This document shows, piece by piece, positions 1-6,182 of a DNA stretch of 10,147 nt. The notes beneath the pieces were generated by a model. It was not told the DNA's origin. It saw only the letters and a program-made list of their open reading frames with translations, and did not search any database. This DNA is from Treponema sp. GTDB taxonomy: Bacteria > Spirochaetota > Spirochaetia > Treponematales > Breznakiellaceae. The stretch spans positions 1-10,147 of the forward strand of contig JAISGE010000050.1 in NCBI GenBank assembly GCA_031263265.1. The letters run 5' to 3'. A program made the position numbers and the translations under genes. Within the stretch, counting starts at the first letter, position 1. Each line of letters opens with the position of its first letter.

Positions 1-447
1 GGAGATCTGGTGGAAATACAGTAAATACCGGTTCCAGGAGATACCAGAGCAGTTGTTTATCCCCCCGGAAGCCTTACTGCTCCTGCGAAGCTAAGCCCTG
101 CGGGGGGCGAGGTGGGAAGTGCGTTGTTATTGAATAGAGCGCGTACGTCCCTTCGTTCCTACTTCGAGGGGAGTATGCTTTGTAATACTGCCGGACTGGA
201 GAATCATCATGGCGGGCCTTGGGGCTCATGAAGGCCCTAGGAGACAAGGGAACTGGAAGCGCAAAGCACTGAAGGGCAGGAAAACCTAACTGATGTACGG
301 GTCGTCGTTCTTAAGGAGAGGGCAGATCCGTATCGAACGAGCAGGTACTGGTGTGTATTGAACAAATTGCTGGTAATGTTCTAATATTATTGTATCAAGC
401 ATACTCTCCCAAAAAAACAGACGTTTATCGCAAGGGCGACAACTATC
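1..447. other. Gene-poor, GC-rich region with inverted repeats
   Basis: I see no intact gene here. The + strand frame starting at base 2 is open to a TAA at 92-94 and would be the last 30 residues of a protein entering from the left (it begins EIWWKYSKYRFQ); I do not recognise it. Another + frame is open from about 25 to 228 without a credible start. Three inverted repeats stand out. One is CCCCCCG at 61-67 with CGGGGGG at 101-107. The second is GGGCCTT at 214-220 with AAGGCCC at 231-237. The third is GAGTATGCTT at 171-180 with its exact complement at 397-406. No T-run follows the stems, so they are not typical intrinsic terminators. The region may be mobile-element debris or a structured RNA; neither is shown. 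Confidence 0.4.
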
Positions 448-777
448 TTGTGCATCTGTTCCGTCTTTGAAAAACGTAGCCCTTTCCTCACTAACCGCCT
501 GGACTACACGGATCGGGATACGAGCGATGCGTTGCTCAAAGATCTGACCATTCACGACGTTGAGTTGGATCCGCAAAAGGACTACCGTATAGCCACCAGT
601 TCCTATTTATACGACGGTGGGGACGGGTACTGGATGTTTATTGAGCAGGGGACATCGGTAAAGAAGACCGGGCTTCCCATAAGCGCCGTGGTGATTGACT
701 ATATCTATGCCCAGGACCTGCCTCTGGTTCCCCAGACCGACGGACGGGTAACCCTTATCGGCGGTGCAGTGAAATAA
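448..777 (+). pseudogene. C-terminal remnant of a 5'-nucleotidase-like protein
   Basis: The 109-codon frame contains a stretch typical of the C-terminal substrate-binding domain of 5'-nucleotidase/UshA-type phosphoesterases: ELDPQKDYRIATSSYL at about residues 39-54, directly followed by DGGDGYWMF (56-64), then a terminal block VVIDYI (81-86) and GRVTLIGG (99-106). Intact enzymes are about 500-600 residues with an N-terminal metallophosphatase domain, which is absent here. The frame can be opened only back to about 385 and no ATG precedes the homologous part; a TTG at 448 is the only start-like codon. Another + frame, open from 315 to a TGA at 477-479, reads DVYRKGDNYLVHLFRL just before the join and may be an upstream piece in a different frame. 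The simplest reading is a dead 3' fragment left by an insertion or deletion. A short domain protein is possible but unlikely. Confidence 0.6.
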
Positions 778-866
778 ATAGGATATTTGGGACGGTTTGC
801 GTATACTGATAAGAGAGCGTTCCGCAAAAGCACTGTATATGCGGGATAGGTAAATGGAGCTATAGT

Positions 867-2048
867 ATGGATCCTATTTGTTTATATAATGGAACGGTAA
901 TGACCGGTTTCGCGTCCATGGAACACTGTGCAGTATTGCTTGAAGATGGTATGGTAACGGATGTTTTTTCCCAGAGACGGTTTGAACAGAAACAGTTCGC
1001 CCAGGATGTTACGTTGATCGATGTCCAGGGCGCCTATATTGCCCCGGGATTCATTGATACCCATATCCACGGCTTCGGCGGTTATGGTACTGAGGATAGT
1101 TCCGCTGATTCTATCCTAGAAATGTCCCGGCTGCTGGTCCAATACGGGGTAACTGCCTTTAATCCTACTATATATCCCGGTGATTATGAGGAGATGTTGG
1201 CTGCAGTAAGTCATGTTGCGGCGGCTATAGGCAGAGAATCAGGGGCCCGTATCATGGGCTTGCATCTGGAAGGCCCTTTTCTCTCACCGAGCCGCCTGGG
1301 GGTACAAAGGCCTGAAACCCTCAAACCCGTGAACCTGGCCTTTATGGAACAATTATGGGAGGCTGCGGGGGGACATATTGTTAACATGACCGTGGCTCCT
1401 GAAATCAAGGGTATGCGGGAATTGGCCCTCTATTGTATCAAGAAGGGAATCATCCCCCAGGCAGGCCATACCGATGCAAAATACGAAAACATGGTAGAAG
1501 GTATGCAGGCAGGAATCCTCCATGCGACGCACCTGTTTAACGCCATGAGTAAGCTCGACCACCGGAACCCCAATGCAGTAGGCGCGATACTCATCCACTC
1601 TGAAATGACTTGTGAGATCATTGCCGACGGGTATCATGTGCACCCGGATCTGTTTAAGCTGCTCCAACAGGATAAACCCATTGATAATATCGTACTGGTT
1701 ACCGATGGGCTTAAGCCCACAGAACAGGCAGAAGGCCCCTTTTTCGCCAATGGGGAAGAGGTGGTGTTCCATGATGGGACCTTCCATCGGAAACAAGATG
1801 ATGTGATTGCCGGTTCTGCCCTGACGATGATCCAGGGAATCAAGAACCTGGTGTCTTTTGGGTTTAGTCTTGAGGATGCGGTAAAAGCTGCCAGTTTCAA
1901 TCCTGCCCATGTTATGGGGTATCGCCATAAAGGGGCGATTATTCCTGGACGGGATGCGGATATAACGGTATTTGATAAGGATTTTAAGGTACTGCTGGTG
2001 ATTGCCGGGGGTATCATCAAAAAGAATTGTTGGGCAAGGGAGGAATAA
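867..2048 (+). CDS. nagA: N-acetylglucosamine-6-phosphate deacetylase
   Basis: Cytoplasmic amidohydrolase that removes acetate from N-acetylglucosamine-6-phosphate to give glucosamine-6-phosphate, the substrate of the next gene product. The protein is 393 residues, close to the E. coli enzyme (382). Visible motifs are PGFIDTHIHG (60-69, metal-site His66/His68), LEGPF with Glu135, GHTDA with His201, ATHLFNAM with His222, IADGYH with His257, the catalytic-type VTDG with Asp280, and AGSALTM near 315-321. The ATG start at 867 has GGAG at 856-859, seven bases upstream. A TATACT at 802-807 could be a -10 box, but no convincing -35 precedes it. The stop TAA shares its last base with the ATG of nagB, so the two are probably translationally coupled. 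The family call is firm. Sugar uptake genes and a NagC-type regulator are not in view. Confidence 0.95.
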   Translation: MDPICLYNGTVMTGFASMEHCAVLLEDGMVTDVFSQRRFEQKQFAQDVTLIDVQGAYIAPGFIDTHIHGFGGYGTEDSSADSILEMSRLLVQYGVTAFNPTIYPGDYEEMLAAVSHVAAAIGRESGARIMGLHLEGPFLSPSRLGVQRPETLKPVNLAFMEQLWEAAGGHIVNMTVAPEIKGMRELALYCIKKGIIPQAGHTDAKYENMVEGMQAGILHATHLFNAMSKLDHRNPNAVGAILIHSEMTCEIIADGYHVHPDLFKLLQQDKPIDNIVLVTDGLKPTEQAEGPFFANGEEVVFHDGTFHRKQDDVIAGSALTMIQGIKNLVSFGFSLEDAVKAASFNPAHVMGYRHKGAIIPGRDADITVFDKDFKVLLVIAGGIIKKNCWAREE

Positions 2049-2842
2049 TGCGTCTTGTCATTCATGCAACTTACCGGGAAGCCAGTCGTTGGGCTGCTTC
2101 GTATATCGTGGATCGGATCAAACAGTTTGATCCCCGGCCTGAGAGGCCCTTTGTGCTGGGACTTCCCACAGGTTCAAGTCCCTTAGGTGTATACCAGGAA
2201 CTTATCAAGGCGTATCAGGAGGGGAAGGTATCCTTTGCCCAGGTGATCACCTTTAATATGGACGAATATGTGGGCCTTGGAGCGGAGCATCCCCAGAGTT
2301 ACCACCGGTTTATGTGGGATAATTTTTTTACCCATGTTGATATTCATAAGAACCATGTACATATGCTTAATGGTATGGCCCCGGACTTGATCGAGGAGTG
2401 CCGGGTCTATGAGGAACAAATCGCCTCTTATGGGGGCATTGAGCTGTTCCTCGGTGGTATGGGGGCTGATGGACACATTGCGTTTAATGAGCCTGGTTCT
2501 TCGTTGCGGTCCCGCACCAGGATAAAGACCCTTACCACGAATACAAAAATTGCCAATGCACGGTTCTTTGATGGGGACATTACCAAGGTTCCTGCCACCG
2601 CGCTTACCGTGGGGGTGGGTACGATCATGGATGCCCGGGAAGTGCTCATTCTCGTCAGCGGTCATGCCAAGGCTTTGGCGCTTCATGCCGCGGTGGAAGG
2701 AGGTGTCAACCATATATGGACCCTTTCTTGCCTGCAAATGCACCCCAAGGCCATCATCGTGTGTGATGAGGATGCTACGGATGAGCTTAGAGTAGGTACG
2801 GTGCGGTATTTTAAGGACATTGAGGGGCCTAATCTAAGGTAA
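2048..2842 (+). CDS. nagB: Glucosamine-6-phosphate deaminase
   Basis: Cytoplasmic isomerase/deaminase converting glucosamine-6-phosphate to fructose-6-phosphate and ammonia, completing the path begun by NagA. Starting at ATG 2048 gives 264 residues, against 266 in E. coli, and a very similar N-terminus (MRL...). This start has a strong AAGGGAGGA just upstream; a TTG at 2027 in the same frame lies inside nagA and adds seven unneeded residues. Catalytic residues are in register with E. coli: Asp72 in FNMDEYVGL, and Asp141, His143 and Glu148 in ADGHIAFNEP. Ser151, Arg158, Lys160 and Tyr254, which form the allosteric GlcNAc-6-phosphate pocket in the E. coli hexamer, are also present, so activation by the NagA substrate is likely. 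The TAATG overlap with nagA supports a two-gene unit. Confidence 0.96.
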   Translation: MRLVIHATYREASRWAASYIVDRIKQFDPRPERPFVLGLPTGSSPLGVYQELIKAYQEGKVSFAQVITFNMDEYVGLGAEHPQSYHRFMWDNFFTHVDIHKNHVHMLNGMAPDLIEECRVYEEQIASYGGIELFLGGMGADGHIAFNEPGSSLRSRTRIKTLTTNTKIANARFFDGDITKVPATALTVGVGTIMDAREVLILVSGHAKALALHAAVEGGVNHIWTLSCLQMHPKAIIVCDEDATDELRVGTVRYFKDIEGPNLR

Positions 2843-2863
2843 CAGCGGGATATTCCCTCGGAC

Positions 2864-2950
2864 TGCCGTGCCGTATTGATAGGTTCAAGGTACGGCAAGA
2901 ACCTAAAAACTGAGGCGTTTTGCCTTATGGTTATGGGAGCGTTTATTTGA
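2864..2950 (+). promoter_or_regulatory. Structured leader upstream of lysC
   Basis: The 117-bp gap between nagB and lysC holds two interleaved complementary pairs: TGCCGTA at 2869-2875 with TACGGCA at 2891-2897, and AGGTTC at 2881-2886 with GAACCT at 2899-2904. Because the order is a-b-a'-b', both stems can form only as a pseudoknot; with a single base (2898) to cross a 7-bp stem, mutually exclusive folds seem more likely. A third hairpin, TGAGGC at 2911-2916 with GCCTTA at 2922-2927 (one G-U pair), would cover a GAGG ahead of a 7-codon mini-ORF at 2927-2950. The gap is too short, and lacks the conserved junction, for a lysine riboswitch. A regulatory role is inferred from position and pairing only. 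Confidence 0.4.
2927..2950 (+). CDS. Possible 7-codon leader ORF before lysC
   Basis: ATG at 2927 reads MVMGAFI and ends in a TGA at 2948-2950. That stop runs straight into the GAGGA ribosome binding site of lysC. A GAGG at 2912-2915 sits 11 bases upstream, longer than ideal, and can be paired in a small hairpin. The peptide has no run of lysine, threonine or methionine codons, so classical attenuation by amino-acid starvation is not suggested; any effect would be through coupling to lysC. It may equally be chance. Confidence 0.2.
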   Translation: MVMGAFI

Positions 2951-2959
2951 GGAAGTACT

Positions 2960-4339
2960 ATGATTGTGATGAAATTCGGGGGTAGTTCCCTTGCCAATGG
3001 AGAACGCATTCGTCATGTGGCAGGACTTGTAAAACTGGAACTCCCCCGAAAACCGGTGTTAGTCGTATCTGCTATGGGAGATACCACGGATCATCTCTTG
3101 GAAGCCGCTGCTGCGGCCCTAGAGACCGGGACCGTATCCATTGAGCGGATTGCGGAACTGCATAAAAACACGATGCGGGAACTCGCCGTTGATATACCTA
3201 AAATTATGTCCCTTCTCGCGGAATTACAGGTTCTCTTGGTGGGTATATCCTTGGTTAAGGAATTAACTGGTAAAACCAAAGATTACCTGGTATCCTTTGG
3301 CGAACGGCTTGCCGCGCGGATTGTCGCGGCTTATTGTCAATCCATCGGCATTAAGGCCCAGGCCCTGGATGCCTGGGAGGGGGGCTTTATTTCGGATTCC
3401 CATTTCACTGCCGCAGAACTGGTACCGGAAACATGGGATTCCATCCCCGCCAAACTTAAGCCCCTCATTGATGAGGGGATCCTGCCGGTGTTGACCGGTT
3501 TCATAGCAAAGGATCACCAAGGGGCAATCACCACCTTGGGACGAGGCGGTTCAGATCTTTCTGCCACGATGATTGCTGCGGCATGTAAGGCAGAGGAAGT
3601 CCAGATTTGGAAGGATGTAGACGGTATTCTCACCGCGGATCCCCGAATCGTACCTGATGCCCAGCCTGTGGAAGCGGTTACTTATGAGGAAGCCGCGGAA
3701 CTGGCCTATTTCGGTGCGCAGGTTCTGCACCCCAGGGCCATGCTGCCCTGTATGAAAACCAAGACCCCGGTATGGGTAAAAAATTCTTACAATCCCACTG
3801 CCCCGGGAACCCGGATCGTGGCTGCCTTGGAAAAAACCAGATCGATCTTGGGTATCACTTCCCGGAACCAGGTAACCCTGGTGGACATCGTATCCACGAG
3901 GATGCTCGGACAGCCGGGGTTTCTCGCTGAACTTTTTTTGGCTTTTGCCAAATACGGTATTTCAGTGGATATGGTGGCTACCAGTGAGGTTTCGGTTTCG
4001 GTAACGATGGATGCGGTCTATGACCTTGAGCCGCTTAAAAAGGACGTGAGCCGGATTGCGGATGTGGAAATCAAGACTGGTAAGGCCATTGTTACGATCA
4101 TCGGGGATGTGAACCGATCTTCGGAAATCCTGCATCAGGCTTTTGGGGTATGTGCGGGCCTCGGCATTCCGGTACAGATGGTTTCTCATGGGGCCAGCAA
4201 GGTGAATATGAGTTTTATTGTGAACGATGCCCAGAGCGTGGAAGTGGTCAAGGGTTTACATAAGCACTTCTTAGGTACCCAAGACCCTCACGTTTCTCAT
4301 TTTTCTCATTTTTCTAAAGGGAGTACAACATGCATATAG
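2960..4339 (+). CDS. lysC: Aspartate kinase (monofunctional)
   Basis: Phosphorylates L-aspartate with ATP, the first step to diaminopimelate, lysine, threonine and methionine. The 459-residue protein begins MIVMKFGGSS, with the kinase motif KFGGSS at 5-10, SFGERLAA at 112-119, GRGGSDLSA at 194-202 and DVDGILTADPR at 219-229. Two ACT-type regulatory domains follow, at about 315-370 and 375-438, so feedback control by lysine and/or threonine is expected; which one cannot be told from sequence. No homoserine dehydrogenase domain follows. The start is chosen for GAGGA at 2949-2953, seven bases upstream. The last ~20 residues (DPHVSHFSHFSKGSTTCI) look unrelated to the family and come from a 9-bp tandem repeat at 4293-4315. 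The gene overlaps dapB by 10 bases. The symbol follows pathway context; it could also be named ask. Confidence 0.93.
   Translation: MIVMKFGGSSLANGERIRHVAGLVKLELPRKPVLVVSAMGDTTDHLLEAAAAALETGTVSIERIAELHKNTMRELAVDIPKIMSLLAELQVLLVGISLVKELTGKTKDYLVSFGERLAARIVAAYCQSIGIKAQALDAWEGGFISDSHFTAAELVPETWDSIPAKLKPLIDEGILPVLTGFIAKDHQGAITTLGRGGSDLSATMIAAACKAEEVQIWKDVDGILTADPRIVPDAQPVEAVTYEEAAELAYFGAQVLHPRAMLPCMKTKTPVWVKNSYNPTAPGTRIVAALEKTRSILGITSRNQVTLVDIVSTRMLGQPGFLAELFLAFAKYGISVDMVATSEVSVSVTMDAVYDLEPLKKDVSRIADVEIKTGKAIVTIIGDVNRSSEILHQAFGVCAGLGIPVQMVSHGASKVNMSFIVNDAQSVEVVKGLHKHFLGTQDPHVSHFSHFSKGSTTCI
4293..4315 (+). repeat. 9-bp tandem repeat at the lysC 3' end
   Basis: TTTCTCATT occurs at 4293-4301 and 4302-4310, followed by a partial copy TTTCT at 4311-4315. 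It encodes the SHFSHFS part of the aspartate kinase tail and ends just before the AAAGGGAG ribosome binding site of dapB. The period is a multiple of three, so copy-number change would not shift the frame. Confidence 0.85.
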
Positions 4340-5136
4340 CCATTATCGGCTACGGAAAAATGGGCAGGTTGATAGAGGCCCAGGCACTCAGCCGGAATCA
4401 TCGGATCACCGGCGTGGTAGATCCCTTCATCAAGGAAACCCAAACCCCAGGAGGCGCGCCGGTTTTTAAGACCCTGGGGGACGGGGGCAACCTGGGTGGA
4501 GCGGATGTGGCCATCGAATTTACCCGGCCTGATACGGTGGTGGAGAACATCACGGCCCTTGTGGAACGGCATATCCCCCTGGTGGTGGGTACTACCGGCT
4601 GGACGGATCAGCTTGATGAGCTTACCCAACTGGTGGAACGTGCAGAAGCTTCGCTGCTCTGGGCGTCCAATTTTTCCCTGGGGGTTAACCTTTTCTACCG
4701 TATAGCGGCCTTTGCAGCCCATCTGGTGGATCCCTTCCCTGAGTACGACGTAGGAGGCTGGGAGGCCCATCATCACAAAAAGGTGGACAGTCCTTCAGGA
4801 ACCGCGAAGACCTTGATCGAATGGATCCTTTCAAGCATGGAGCGGAAGAAAACCCCGGTTTGGGAAACCCTGCATAGGTCCCCGGCTCCCGAGGAGATCC
4901 ACTATTCGAGCCTTAGGGTGGGTTCCATGCCAGGAATCCATACCGTGCTTTTTGATAGTCCTGCAGACACCCTGGAGATCACCCATACTGCCCGTAGCCG
5001 GGAAGGTTTTGCATCTGGCGCATTGGTGGCTGCCGAGTGGCTGGTAGGCTGTCCAGGTCCTGGAGGACCTGCCGGAACCGTACAGCAAGGGGTTTTTACC
5101 ATGGATTATGTATTGAAAGATCTGTTAGGCGTGTAA
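4330..5136 (+). CDS. dapB: 4-hydroxy-tetrahydrodipicolinate reductase
   Basis: Uses NAD(P)H to reduce the DapA product to tetrahydrodipicolinate in the lysine/diaminopimelate pathway. The 268-residue protein is close to the E. coli length (273). An N-terminal Rossmann fold carries GYGKMG at 7-12. VGTTGW at 86-91 and SNFSLGVN at 113-120 are typical of the family. The catalytic region reads EAHHHKKVDSPSGTA (145-159), with His147 and Lys151 matching the proposed acid/base His159 and Lys163 of E. coli. The tail VFTMDYVLKDLLGV is also typical. ATG at 4330 has AAAGGGAG seven bases upstream, inside the end of lysC, so translation is probably coupled. The stop is followed 10 bases later by the dapA start. 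Confidence 0.96.
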   Translation: MHIAIIGYGKMGRLIEAQALSRNHRITGVVDPFIKETQTPGGAPVFKTLGDGGNLGGADVAIEFTRPDTVVENITALVERHIPLVVGTTGWTDQLDELTQLVERAEASLLWASNFSLGVNLFYRIAAFAAHLVDPFPEYDVGGWEAHHHKKVDSPSGTAKTLIEWILSSMERKKTPVWETLHRSPAPEEIHYSSLRVGSMPGIHTVLFDSPADTLEITHTARSREGFASGALVAAEWLVGCPGPGGPAGTVQQGVFTMDYVLKDLLGV

Positions 5137-5146
5137 GGGAGAGCGT

Positions 5147-6064
5147 ATGAACATATTACAAGGGGCCTTTACTGCGCTCATTACCCCCATGAAGGAAGAC
5201 GGTGCAGTGGACTACGAGGGATTTCGCCAGCTCATCAATTTCCAGATTGAAGGAGGCATTGACGGCCTGGTACCTATAGGAACTACCGGGGAAAGCCCGG
5301 CCCTGGAAGAAGATGAAGAGGAAAAGCTAATCCGCATTGCGGTAGAGGAAGTAAAAGGACGCGTCCCGCTCATCATTGGGACCGGCTCTAATGCCACCAG
5401 GTCTGCGATGCAATACACGAAACGGGCCAGCGCCTTGGGCGCGGACGCGGCCTTGGTGGTAACTCCCTATTACAACAAACCCAATGACCAGGGGCTTATC
5501 CGGCACTTTGAGGCGGTGGCTGAAGCAGGGGCAGGGCTTCCTATTATCATCTACAACATTGCTTCCCGGACCGGGAGGAACATCTCTGCAGGACTCATGG
5601 AACGGCTTGCCCAGATTCCCGCAGTTGTAGGGGTAAAGGAATCCTCAGGAGATATTAACCAGATCGGGGATATTATCCGCGGGTGTAAAATGAATGTCCA
5701 AGGAAAATCCTTCACTGTTTTATCCGGGGATGATGGGGTAACGCTGCCCCTCCTTGCCCTTGGGGGAGACGGGGTGATCTCGGTTATTGCTAACTTGTTT
5801 CCCCATAAGGTTGCCGCTATGGTAAAGGCCGGTCTTATTGGTAATTTTGAAGAAGCCCGGCGGCTCCATTACGAACTGCTGCCCTTTACCAAGGCGGCGT
5901 TTATCGAGACCAATCCCATTCCTATAAAGGCGGCTATGACCTGGGCAGGGCTTCCTGGTGGACCGACACGGCTTCCCCTGGGTCCGCTGGCCTTGAGCAG
6001 TGAGGAACCGCTCAGGGTGGCCATTGCTTCGATGCGCTCAGAGGCTGAGGAAATTACGGAGTAG
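5147..6064 (+). CDS. dapA: 4-hydroxy-tetrahydrodipicolinate synthase
   Basis: Condenses pyruvate with aspartate-4-semialdehyde, the committed step to diaminopimelate and lysine, in the cytoplasm. The 305-residue protein is a TIM-barrel class I aldolase slightly longer than usual (about 290-300). The Schiff-base lysine is Lys164 in VGVKESSGD. The proton-relay residues known from E. coli are present: Thr46-Thr47 in GTTGES, Tyr109 in VTPYYNKP, and Tyr136 in IIYNI, with Arg141 in ASRTGR binding the substrate. GDDG near 194-197 and NPIPIKAA at 256-263 are further family blocks. Related lyases (NanA, KDG aldolase) share the fold, but GTTGES with the neighbouring dapB and lysC makes DapA the natural call. 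ATG at 5147 has GGGAGAG just upstream, overlapping the dapB stop. Confidence 0.95.
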   Translation: MNILQGAFTALITPMKEDGAVDYEGFRQLINFQIEGGIDGLVPIGTTGESPALEEDEEEKLIRIAVEEVKGRVPLIIGTGSNATRSAMQYTKRASALGADAALVVTPYYNKPNDQGLIRHFEAVAEAGAGLPIIIYNIASRTGRNISAGLMERLAQIPAVVGVKESSGDINQIGDIIRGCKMNVQGKSFTVLSGDDGVTLPLLALGGDGVISVIANLFPHKVAAMVKAGLIGNFEEARRLHYELLPFTKAAFIETNPIPIKAAMTWAGLPGGPTRLPLGPLALSSEEPLRVAIASMRSEAEEITE

Positions 6065-6081
6065 GGTTTTACTTGACGGGG

Positions 6082-6137
6082 TTAGTACGGATTCGGGGTG
6101 AAACTGAACGCCGTATACCCCGTGGTTAACGTACTAA
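6082..6137. other. Nested inverted repeats between dapA and the ABC gene
   Basis: TTAGTACG at 6082-6089 pairs with CGTACTAA at 6130-6137, and inside it CGGGGT at 6094-6099 pairs with ACCCCG at 6117-6122, giving a two-tier stem 18 bases after the dapA stop. No T-run follows on the + strand, so it is not a classical intrinsic terminator. It could be an operator, a processing site or a 3' stabilising structure for the lysC-dapB-dapA message. Confidence 0.45.
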
Positions 6138-6170
6138 TGAAAGGACAAAGACTAAAAAACGTAATTTCAG

Positions 6171-6176
6171 TACAAT
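6171..6176 (+). promoter_or_regulatory. Possible -10 box (TACAAT) of the ABC exporter gene
   Basis: TACAAT lies seven bases before the ATG at 6183, so a start six to seven bases downstream would give a leaderless message. An A-rich tract (6154-6159) lies upstream, but there is no good -35 hexamer at 16-18 bp spacing. This is a match to one hexamer only. Confidence 0.3.
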
Positions 6177-6182
6177 GGGTGT

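Noticed and set aside
1..300. Group II intron 3' end or RNase P/SRP-like RNA
   Set aside because: No domain V-like hairpin with a GAAA loop and no RNase P or SRP consensus could be found by eye.
286..576. 96-codon minus-strand frame at the nucleotidase remnant
   Set aside because: It overlaps the recognisable + strand 5'-nucleotidase domain end and has no recognisable motif of its own.
2027..2047. TTG start extending NagB by seven residues
   Set aside because: ATG 2048 has the correctly placed AAGGGAGGA and gives an N-terminus matching E. coli NagB.
2843..2959. Lysine riboswitch before lysC
   Set aside because: The gap is 117 bp, shorter than the usual lysine aptamer, and the conserved multi-helix junction sequences are not visible.
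6073..6078. TTGACG as a -35 box
   Set aside because: No -10-like hexamer lies 16-19 bp downstream.
6065..6182. Intrinsic terminator after dapA
   Set aside because: Stems are present but no T-run follows on the + strand; the A-run at 6154-6159 does not follow a stem in the minus direction that would make a clear terminator.
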